Source: Bacillota bacterium
Lineage (GTDB): Bacteria; Bacillota; Sulfobacillia; JAJZIM01; JAJZBP01
Reading direction: 5' to 3'
DNA length: 9,168 nucleotides
Assembly (NCBI GenBank): GCA_021798855.1
Contig: JAJZBP010000071.1
Location: 1 to 9,168, forward strand
This document shows, piece after piece, positions 1-5,669 of the stretch. Each line of letters starts with the position of its first letter. The first letter of the stretch is position 1. The position numbers and the translations under genes are program-made. The notes beneath the pieces are model-generated. The model was not told where the DNA came from, ran no database searches, and saw only the letters and a list, made by a program, of their open reading frames with translations.

Positions 1-73
1 GGAGCCGGGGCGGGGCCGGAGCCGGGGCGGGGAGCCGGGGCGGGGCGGGGCCGGAGCCGGGGCGGAGCCGGGG
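1..73. repeat. G-rich degenerate tandem repeat (GGAGCCGGGGCGGGG-like units)
   Basis: The first 73 bases are built almost entirely from variants of GGAGCCGGGG and CGGGG joined by CC. Nine separate GGGG tracts lie on the plus strand, at 7-10, 12-15, 24-27, 29-32, 37-40, 42-45, 47-50, 59-62 and 70-73. The array runs off the left edge, so its full length is unknown. The unit length varies by a few bases, as expected for a slippage-prone array. Runs of GGGG separated by one base could form a G-quadruplex, which is an inference from the pattern. No protein gene is supported across it. Confidence 0.75.
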
Positions 74-284
74 ATCAGGAGGGAGGTGACTGAAGGGTTG
101 GCCGCGGCGGCCTTCGTTTGGGGTGGCGTCCGCTTGGGTGAGGGTTCGTTTGGGCAAGCGGGGTCTGGTTGGATGCCGGCAGGCGTTCGAAAAGTGAACG
201 GCGCCGCCGGTTGCCCTTGGGAAGCACAGTGAGTAAGGAAGGGCGAGGCTGCGTACATGCGCCCGTCGCCGGGAGCGTGGCGCA

Positions 285-302
285 GGCGTCACCTGTGACG
301 CC
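285..302. repeat. Perfect 18-bp inverted repeat
   Basis: GGCGTCAC-CT-GTGACGCC has two perfect 8-base arms and a 2-base spacer. It is the strongest single palindrome of the upstream region. The symmetry suits either a dimeric regulator site or an RNA hairpin with the innermost pair open. I do not recognise it as the consensus of a known regulator. Confidence 0.6.
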
Positions 303-465
303 GAGGACCGTTGGCGAGGGCAAGGAACGGACCTTCGTCAAACGTGGAGTGACACTCCGGGATTGTATTCGCTTCGCGAAGGTAATTTGGTTTCCCTCCC
401 TCCCCTGATGGGGACACCGCTCAGCGGCCGAGCGTATCGCGCAAGCGCGGCGGATCGAAGAGGAA

Positions 466-501
466 CCCTCCGCTTCACCCTCCGCTTCACCCTCCGCTTC
501 A
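466..501. repeat. Three perfect copies of a 12-bp tandem repeat
   Basis: The unit CCCTCCGCTTCA occurs three times head to tail (466-477, 478-489, 490-501). A decayed fourth copy (CTCTCCA) follows to 508. The unit is a multiple of three, so open frames through it show repeated tetrapeptides, but no such frame has other coding support. The array ends just upstream of the atoE ribosome binding site. It is probably a slippage-generated minisatellite in the leader. Confidence 0.8.
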
Positions 502-509
502 CTCTCCAC

Positions 510-526
510 CGACTGTTGCACAGTCG
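510..526. promoter_or_regulatory. Inverted repeat just upstream of the atoE ribosome binding site
   Basis: CGACTGT-TGC-ACAGTCG forms two perfect 7-base arms around a 3-base spacer. It ends five bases before the AAGGAGG ribosome binding site of the transporter gene. It could be an operator or an mRNA hairpin affecting translation or message stability. No T-tract follows it, so it is not an intrinsic terminator. Its function is inferred from position only. Confidence 0.45.
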
Positions 527-546
527 TAATAAAGGAGGTTGGTCGA

Positions 547-1908
547 ATGGAATCGTCCGGCGAGGCCAAAGACGGCGGCAACTCGGTGCTCCAAGCCCTG
601 TCCGCGTTTTTTGCCCGCGTCATGCGCCGTTATCTTCCCGACCCCTTCGTCTTCGCCATCGTCTTGACCTTCGTAACCCTGATCCTCGGCCTGGTTTTCC
701 AGCATAAGACGGTGGGCGACATGGTGATCTATTGGGGTGCCGGATTCTGGAACCTGCTGGGCTTCGCTATGCAGATGGTCCTGATCGTGGTGACGGGCTA
801 CGCCCTGGCCAAAACTCCGCTTGTCGATTCAATTCTGGTGCGGTTGAGCTCCATACCCAAGACACCGCGGGGAGCCATTGTGCTGGCCACCGTCGTTTGT
901 GGCTTGGCCAGCTACCTCAACTGGGGTTTCGGCCTGATCTTGGGGACCCTGATGGCGCAAAAACTGGCCGTCAAAATCCGGGGCATCCATTATCCCCTCC
1001 TGATTGCCAGCGCCTACACGGGTTGGATCCTGTACGGCCTGGGGATTTCGGCGACCATCCCCCTGACCATGGCCACTCCCGGCAACCCGTTCCTGAAAAT
1101 GGCGGGCGGCCTGCTTCCCATGAGTCAGACCATCTTTCTGCCCGGCGTGATCATCGATGCCTGCATCCTGATCATCGCCCTGCCCATAATTAACGCCCTG
1201 ATCCACCCGACCAAGGGCGTGCTGGACGTCGACCCCTCCACCTGGGACACGGGCAAAAAAGCGGCACCATCCGCCCCCGCCCCCAGCCTCACCCCGGCGG
1301 AGCGCATCGAGAACAGCCCGATCCTGACCATCCTGATCGGCCTTTGCGGCGTCGGCTACATCATTTACCACTTCGCGAGCGGCGGCTCCCTGGACCTGAA
1401 CACCATCAACGCCATCTTCCTCTTCGCGGGCATCCTGTTGCACGGCACGCCGCGCCGCTACATCGACACCCTGAATGAAGGGGTGCGCAGCGCCGGCGGC
1501 ATCGTCCTGCAATTTCCCTTTTACGCCGGTATCATGGGCATGATGGCCGGGTCGGGTCTGGTGATCACCATCTCCAACTGGTTCGTCCAAATCTCCAACG
1601 CCCACACCCTGGCCTTCTGGGGTCTCATCTCCTCTTTTATCATCAACTTCTTCGCCCCCTCCTCCGGCGGCCACTGGGCCATCCAGGGCCCCTTCATGCT
1701 CGAGGCGGCCAAACAACTGGGGGCGAACCTGGGCAAGGTGAGTCAGGCCGTCCAGATGGGCAGCTCCTGGAACGACCTCCTGCAGCCCTTCTGGCTCCTG
1801 CCGATCATCAGCCTGGCCCGGCTGAACGTCCGCCAGATCATGGGCTACACGGTCATGGCCTGGATCGCCATGGGCATCGTGTACACCGTGACCGTCCTGG
1901 TCTGGTGA
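547..1908 (+). CDS. atoE: AtoE-family short-chain fatty acid transporter
   Basis: This is a predicted inner-membrane carrier of the AtoE (short-chain fatty acyl transporter) family, which takes up acids such as acetoacetate and butyrate. At 453 residues it is close to the family's usual 440-470. About eleven hydrophobic segments span residues 33-452. A hydrophilic loop at about 220-255, rich in Ala and Pro, separates the two halves. Recognisable family stretches are YLPDPFVFAIVLTF (29-42), YLNWGFGLILG (123-133), NFFAPSSGGHWAIQGP (367-382) and WNDLLQPFWLLPI (408-420). The ATG is preceded by AAGGAGG at 532-538 with an 8-base gap, which fixes the start. The gene is monocistronic: a strong terminator follows and no CoA-transferase or thiolase gene is adjacent, so the exact substrate is not settled by context. 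Family assignment is firm; the substrate is inferred from the family. Confidence 0.92.
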   Translation: MESSGEAKDGGNSVLQALSAFFARVMRRYLPDPFVFAIVLTFVTLILGLVFQHKTVGDMVIYWGAGFWNLLGFAMQMVLIVVTGYALAKTPLVDSILVRLSSIPKTPRGAIVLATVVCGLASYLNWGFGLILGTLMAQKLAVKIRGIHYPLLIASAYTGWILYGLGISATIPLTMATPGNPFLKMAGGLLPMSQTIFLPGVIIDACILIIALPIINALIHPTKGVLDVDPSTWDTGKKAAPSAPAPSLTPAERIENSPILTILIGLCGVGYIIYHFASGGSLDLNTINAIFLFAGILLHGTPRRYIDTLNEGVRSAGGIVLQFPFYAGIMGMMAGSGLVITISNWFVQISNAHTLAFWGLISSFIINFFAPSSGGHWAIQGPFMLEAAKQLGANLGKVSQAVQMGSSWNDLLQPFWLLPIISLARLNVRQIMGYTVMAWIAMGIVYTVTVLVW

Positions 1909-1929
1909 GCGGAAGCCGACCCCGACCGA

Positions 1930-1973
1930 GCCGGACGCGGGACTTGCTCCCGGCTCCGGCCCTTTTTTGTTTT
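1930..1973 (+). terminator. Intrinsic terminator of the atoE gene
   Basis: A hairpin is formed by 1930-1935 pairing with 1955-1960 (6 bp), a 2x2 internal mismatch, then 1938-1942 pairing with 1948-1952 (5 bp) around a 5-base loop. Two C residues and a T-rich tract (TTTTTTGTTTT, 1963-1973) follow directly. It begins about 20 bases after the stop codon of the transporter. This is a textbook rho-independent terminator and separates that gene from yajQ. Confidence 0.85.
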
Positions 1974-2105
1974 GGGGCCGCGCCTGCGCGCGGTCGTTTG
2001 GGAACCGGACGGCTTCATCTCCCAAGGCGCCGGCTCCGGCCGCCGTTCGCCGTCCCGGGTGGACCCGGCCGCGTTGGGCGGCGCCGTTTCTCCCCTGCCT
2101 TTTTG

Positions 2106-2114
2106 TGTTAAAAT
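2106..2114 (+). promoter_or_regulatory. Probable extended -10 promoter of yajQ
   Basis: TGTTAAAAT matches an extended -10 element: TG, one base, then TAAAAT, which is 5 of 6 to TATAAT. It stands out as an AT-rich patch in a GC-rich intergenic region. A 16-base spacer leads back to only a weak -35 (TTTCTC, 2087-2092), as is common for extended -10 promoters. Transcription would start near 2121, leaving a leader of about 60 bases before the yajQ start. Confidence 0.45.
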
Positions 2115-2179
2115 GAGCCCGAGGGCAGGCCGGAGGCGGCCCTCAGCGGTTCACAAAGCGCGCAGCGGAGGGATGGACA

Positions 2180-2677
2180 ATGGCCAAGGACGTCAGTTTC
2201 GACGTGGTCTCCAAGGTGGACATGCAAGAGGTGGTCAACGCCGTTGACCAGACGACAAGGGAGGTGGCCAACCGCTACGACTTCAAGGGCACCCATGCCC
2301 GAGCCGACCTGGACCAAAAGGCGGGGAGCATCACCCTGTCGGCCCCCTCGGAAATGACCCTGGAGAGTCTCCGGCAGATCCTCACCGAGCGGATGATCAA
2401 GCGGGGGATCGAGATCAAAGCCGTCAGGTTCGACCACCCGCAGCAGGCCGCCGGCGACACTCTGCGCCAAAAAGCCAACCTGATCCAGGGGCTCGAAACG
2501 GCCATCGCCAAGAAAATCACCGGCTTGGTCCGGGAATCCAAGCTCAAGGTCAAGGCGGAAATCCAAGGGGACCTGGTCAGGGTATCGGGCAAGAACAAGG
2601 ATGACTGCCAGTCGGTCATCGCCCTGCTCAAGGGGCAGGACCTGGAGGTTCCCCTGCAGTTCATCAACTACCGCTGA
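2180..2677 (+). CDS. yajQ: YajQ-family nucleotide-binding protein (UPF0234)
   Basis: The 165-residue product matches the YajQ/UPF0234 family across its full length (usual size about 163). It is a small cytosolic protein with two ferredoxin-like domains. Family members bind nucleotides or nucleic acid, and the Xanthomonas and Pseudomonas homologues bind cyclic di-GMP. Hallmarks seen are SFDVVSKVDMQEVVNAVDQ (6-24), NRYDFKGT (31-38), RGIEIKAV (75-82), the basic KANLIQGLETAIAKKI segment (98-113) and the C-terminal VPLQFINYR (157-165). The ATG has GGAGGG (2167-2172) 7 bases upstream. It appears monocistronic: a terminator lies upstream, its own promoter is likely, and the next gene is convergent with only 13 bases between the stops. 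The family is certain; the cellular role in this organism is unknown. Confidence 0.95.
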   Translation: MAKDVSFDVVSKVDMQEVVNAVDQTTREVANRYDFKGTHARADLDQKAGSITLSAPSEMTLESLRQILTERMIKRGIEIKAVRFDHPQQAAGDTLRQKANLIQGLETAIAKKITGLVRESKLKVKAEIQGDLVRVSGKNKDDCQSVIALLKGQDLEVPLQFINYR

Positions 2678-2690
2678 CGGTGAGCGACCC

Positions 2691-3893
2691 TCATTGAATG
2701 CGGGCGGCCTCCTCCAGGTGGGCCAAAATCCGGCCCGCCGGTTCATCCCAAGTGAATTTGGCCGCCTGTTGCAGGGCTTTTTCCGACAGATCCCGGCGCA
2801 GCCCCTTGGAGCTGTGGAGCTTTTCCAGGGCCTCCGCCATGGCCTCCAGTCTGGGGTAGGCCAGGTCGGCGCCGCGCCCCGTGGTCCACAGCCGTTCCAC
2901 GGGCGTGAGGATGCCGCCTTCGCCCACCACCTCGGAGATGGCTGAGAAGTCCTGGGCCACCACCGGTACGCCGCAGGCGAGGGCTTCGGCCATGGTCAGG
3001 CCGAAACCCTCGCCGCAGGAGGTGGAGAAAAAGACGTCGGCGGCGTTGTAGATGACCGACAGGTTGGCCTGGTCGACCCCCATGAAGGAATCCAGATTGG
3101 CCGGGAAACCGACCTTGTCGGCCAGGCCCAGTCTGGCGACCACGGCGGGCAGGTCGATTCCCTGGTCCACGGGGATGGTGTGCAGGTAGAGGGCGGCGTC
3201 CTTCTTGCCGCGGGCGAACTCGGCGAAGACCTTCAGGGTGTCCACCAGGTTTTTGCGCATGGTGTTGCGGTTGACCGCCACCACCAGGAACTTGTCCTTC
3301 ATCCGCAGGGTGTCCTTGGCCACCCGCTTCGAGGTGACCGGAAATTCTCCGCCCTTGGTCGGCCTGACCACCAGCGGATTTTCGCGCGAGGCGGGATGGA
3401 AAGCGGCGTGATTGACCCCGTGCCAGGCCCAGTCGGTGTCCAGGCCGCTCTCCCGACGGATGACCTCGCTGCCCCAGCGGGTTTGCGCCACCGTGCGGTG
3501 GGCCAGGCGCACCGGGTCGAACCAGGGCGGTGGCAGGTGGACGCAGTCCACCGGGATGTAGAGGACGGTTTTTTTCAGCCAGGGCAGAAGTTTTTCTTTC
3601 ATTTCGGGCTGAAAGAAGTACTGAAAGATCACCGGCAGGTCGTTGAGGAAAAAGAGGGCGTCCGGCCTGAGGTTCTCCAGGAGTTCCAGCGCCCGGCTCT
3701 GGCCGTAAACGTCGTAGGGGTTGTTCCGGGCGGCTGGATAAAGGTGGTATGGGGCGGGGAAGGGGTCGCCACGGTAATTGACGGCGTTCACGTGGATCTC
3801 ATGGCCGGCCGCCGCCCAACGGGTGTAAAATTCGTGGGCCACGGTGGCGAACCCGGTGTGACAGCCGCCGTCGGAAAAGGCCAGAATGCGCAA
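2691..3893 (-). CDS. GT4-type glycosyltransferase (group 1)
   Basis: This is a predicted cytosolic, GT-B-fold retaining glycosyltransferase that would transfer a sugar from a nucleotide-sugar donor to an unknown acceptor. From the TTG at 3893 the product has 400 residues. The N-terminal half starts as a Rossmann strand with a glycine-rich loop (RILAFSDGGCHTGFA, 2-16). The C-terminal half has the donor phosphate contacts NRNTMRKNL (208-216). It also has the E-x7-E signature in CGEGFGLTMAEALACGVPVV (293-312; E295 and E303). Two TTG starts are possible. The one at 3893 has GGGAGGGG 6 bases upstream and begins right at the first beta strand, so I prefer it. The one at 3932 has GGAGGG 5 bases upstream and would add 13 residues. 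The gene stands alone on the minus strand with no other envelope gene nearby, so the acceptor cannot be guessed. Confidence 0.87.
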   Translation of the reverse strand: MRILAFSDGGCHTGFATVAHEFYTRWAAAGHEIHVNAVNYRGDPFPAPYHLYPAARNNPYDVYGQSRALELLENLRPDALFFLNDLPVIFQYFFQPEMKEKLLPWLKKTVLYIPVDCVHLPPPWFDPVRLAHRTVAQTRWGSEVIRRESGLDTDWAWHGVNHAAFHPASRENPLVVRPTKGGEFPVTSKRVAKDTLRMKDKFLVVAVNRNTMRKNLVDTLKVFAEFARGKKDAALYLHTIPVDQGIDLPAVVARLGLADKVGFPANLDSFMGVDQANLSVIYNAADVFFSTSCGEGFGLTMAEALACGVPVVAQDFSAISEVVGEGGILTPVERLWTTGRGADLAYPRLEAMAEALEKLHSSKGLRRDLSEKALQQAAKFTWDEPAGRILAHLEEAARIQ

Positions 3894-3975
3894 GAAGTTC
3901 CCCTCCCATAAAAGGAGGTCGCCGAACGGCAAGGCGTCCCTCCGAGGATGCGTTACAGCTTATGCGGGAAAATTG

Positions 3976-4005
3976 TTGACAGCCTGTTCATATTTGAACT
4001 AAACT
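3976..4005 (+). promoter_or_regulatory. Sigma-A-type promoter of the proCBA operon, with an internal palindrome
   Basis: TTGACA (3976-3981) is a perfect -35 box. With an 18-base spacer it precedes TAAACT (4000-4005), which is 4 of 6 to TATAAT. Transcription would start near 4012, giving a very short leader before proC. The spacer contains the inverted repeat GTTCA-TATT-TGAAC (3986-3999), ending beside the -10 box. That is a plausible operator for an unidentified regulator. The leader is too short for a T-box or other riboswitch. Confidence 0.6.
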
Positions 4006-4029
4006 GACCGGGAAACGAATGAACGGGGA

Positions 4030-4851
4030 ATGGGACTTTTGCTGCGCGAAAAACTCGGATTTGTCGGGGCCGGAGCGTTGGCCGCCGGCCTCATCCGGGG
4101 TATCCTGCAGGCCGGGCTGGTTCCGGCCGGTAACATCATGGTGACCAACCGGGGGAACGGGGAGCGGTTGCGCCGCTTGGCCGCGGAAACGGGCGTCGTT
4201 CCCTGTTCCAAGGCGGAACTGGCCGGGGCGGCGGACGTCGTCTTCCTGGCGATGAAACCCCAGGATCTCCCGGGGGCGGTGGCGGAGTTGGCGGGGTTGC
4301 TCGGGCCGGGCCAACGGGTGATCTCCTTGGCCGCGGGGGTGTCCCTGGCTTTCCTGGAGGCCAGGTTGCCCGGTCGGACGCTGTTGCGGGCCATGCCGAA
4401 CACCTCCTGCCGGGTGGGAGCGTCGGCCACCGCCGTGGCTCTGGGGAAGGGCGCGGGAACCGCGGAGGCGGAGTTGGCCCGTTGCCTGTTCGCCGCCGTC
4501 GGCCGGGTGGTGCTGGTTCCCGAGGAACAGATGGACGCGGTGACCGGTCTTTCGGGGAGCGGACCGGCGTATGTTTACCTCTTGACGGAAGCTTTGACCG
4601 CGGCCGGGGTGGGACAGGGATTGGATGCGGCGGTTGCCCGCGCCTTGGCGGTGCAGACGGTGTGGGGAGCGGGCAAGATGCTGGTGGAGACCGGGGAGGC
4701 TCCGGAAATCCTGCGCCGCCAGGTGACGTCCCCCGGGGGGACGACCATGGCCGGGGTCGGCGCCCTGGAGGAGGGCGGCTTCCAGCGCCTGGTTGACGAG
4801 GCGGTACGGCGGGCGGCGGTCCGTTCCCGGGAACTGGGCGTGGGCGTTTGA
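4030..4851 (+). CDS. proC: Pyrroline-5-carboxylate reductase
   Basis: This enzyme reduces 1-pyrroline-5-carboxylate to L-proline with NAD(P)H, the last step of proline synthesis in the cytosol. At 273 residues it is full length. The N-terminal Rossmann domain begins with GFVGAGALAAGLIRG (10-24), followed by LAMKPQ (73-78) and RAMPNTSCRVG (120-130). The helical C-terminal domain carries the family signature VTGLSGSGPAYVYLL (171-185) and QVTSPGGTTMAGV (231-243). The start is not certain. The ATG at 4030 has GGGGA directly against it, while an in-frame TTG at 4039 has the same GGGGA at a 9-base distance and would remove three residues. It is the first gene of a proC-proB-proA operon and overlaps proB by 4 bases. 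Confidence 0.95.
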   Translation: MGLLLREKLGFVGAGALAAGLIRGILQAGLVPAGNIMVTNRGNGERLRRLAAETGVVPCSKAELAGAADVVFLAMKPQDLPGAVAELAGLLGPGQRVISLAAGVSLAFLEARLPGRTLLRAMPNTSCRVGASATAVALGKGAGTAEAELARCLFAAVGRVVLVPEEQMDAVTGLSGSGPAYVYLLTEALTAAGVGQGLDAAVARALAVQTVWGAGKMLVETGEAPEILRRQVTSPGGTTMAGVGALEEGGFQRLVDEAVRRAAVRSRELGVGV

Positions 4852-5669
4852 CGGTGGACAGAGCCGTCCTGCTGGGGAAAGCCGGGCGGCTGGTGGTCAA
4901 GGTGGGCAGTTCCACCATCACCCACGCCGGCAAGGGACTGAACTACGCCCGCCTGGAGCGGTTGGTGCGGGAGATCGCCGACCTGGTCGGACAGGGCAAA
5001 GAGGTCATCCTGGTGACCTCGGGGGCGATTGCCACCGGAGCGGTTCGTTTGAACAAAACCGGCCAAGCCAGGGACATGGGGACCAAACAGGCGTTGGCCG
5101 CGGTGGGACAGGGTATCCTGATCGGCGCCTACGCCAAGCTTTTTGCCGAGTACGGCCTGAACGTGGGGCAGGTGCTCTTGACGCGGGACGACCTGAATGC
5201 CCCCGAGCGGCGGGCCAACGCCCGCCGCACTCTACGGCAACTCCTCCGGTGGGAAACCGTGCCGGTGATCAACGAGAACGACAGCGTGGCCGTCGAAGAG
5301 ATCCGTTGGGGGGAGAACGACACCCTGTCGGCCCGGGTGGCGGAACTGGTGGGGGCCGACGCGCTCCTGCTTTTGACCGACACGCCCGGGCTTTTCAGCG
5401 CCGACCCGCGCCTGGACCGGGAAGCCGTTTTTTTGCCGGTGGTGGAGGCGATCACGCCGGAGATCGTGGCGGCGGCGGGGGGGACGGCGAGCGACGTGGG
5501 CAGCGGAGGAATGGCCACCAAGCTGGATGCGGCCGGCATCGCCACCGCGGCTCGGGCGTCGGTGGTCATCGCCGACGGTTCGGTGCCCGGGATCATCGGC
5601 GAGGTTCTGGCCGGCCGGGCGGGGACGCTTTTTCTGCCGCGGTTGGGCAAAGGAGTTGGGGACAAATGA
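4848..5669 (+). CDS. proB: Glutamate 5-kinase, short form without PUA domain
   Basis: It phosphorylates L-glutamate to gamma-glutamyl phosphate with ATP, the committed and normally proline-inhibited step. The amino acid kinase domain fills the protein: VVKVGSS (16-22, with K18), VTSGAIATG (56-64), VINENDSVAVEE (140-151), WGENDTLSARVA (154-165), LLLTDTPGLFSADPR (174-188) and VGSGGMATKLDAA (217-229). The protein ends at residue 273, soon after the kinase fold. The C-terminal PUA domain of about 100 residues found in the roughly 370-residue E. coli and B. subtilis enzymes is absent. The next gene begins at once, with no frameshifted remnant between. The chosen TTG start overlaps the proC stop (TTGA); a GTG at 4854 is the alternative. 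Coupling to proC is likely, as no strong ribosome binding site is visible. Confidence 0.94.
   Translation: MTVDRAVLLGKAGRLVVKVGSSTITHAGKGLNYARLERLVREIADLVGQGKEVILVTSGAIATGAVRLNKTGQARDMGTKQALAAVGQGILIGAYAKLFAEYGLNVGQVLLTRDDLNAPERRANARRTLRQLLRWETVPVINENDSVAVEEIRWGENDTLSARVAELVGADALLLLTDTPGLFSADPRLDREAVFLPVVEAITPEIVAAAGGTASDVGSGGMATKLDAAGIATAARASVVIADGSVPGIIGEVLAGRAGTLFLPRLGKGVGDK

Larger units (their letters stand above)
74..546. other. Long non-coding region rich in inverted repeats, upstream of atoE
   Basis: This stretch of about 470 bases holds no protein gene I can support. The open frames across it are arginine-, serine- and proline-rich, lack ribosome binding sites and resemble no family I know. 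It contains a run of possible helices (arms given as pairs): 130-136/155-161; 176-180/206-210 with 182-183/204-205 and 184-188/196-200 nested inside; 213-218/239-244; 258-263/279-284; 285-292/295-302; 308-312/326-330; 331-337/377-383 enclosing 346-350/354-358; 401-405/410-414; 438-442/445-449. Several abut with no gap (284/285, 330/331). It could be a structured leader of the atoE mRNA, an independent small RNA, or a dispersed palindromic element. No known riboswitch class was recognised. Some helices are expected by chance at this GC content. I found no convincing promoter in it. Confidence 0.5.

Noticed and set aside
466..508. CRISPR-like repeats
   Set aside because: The 12-bp units are directly adjacent without spacers, so this is a minisatellite.
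75..707. Small open frames on both strands in the atoE upstream region (79, 114 and 182 residues)
   Set aside because: They lack ribosome binding sites, have odd composition, include translated tandem repeats and overlap the true atoE start. The palindromes explain the sequence better.
829..2025. Long minus-strand open frame opposite the transporter gene
   Set aside because: Its product is rich in Gly, Asp and His and is non-conserved in look, it is antisense to a clear membrane protein, and it crosses the terminator.
3986..3999. LexA/DinR (SOS) box
   Set aside because: The Bacillus box is GAAC-N4-GTTC. Here the arms are in the opposite order (GTTCA-N4-TGAAC), and the operon is biosynthetic.
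3894..4029. T-box or other proline-responsive riboswitch ahead of proC
   Set aside because: The region has no T-box consensus, and the predicted leader is under 20 bases.
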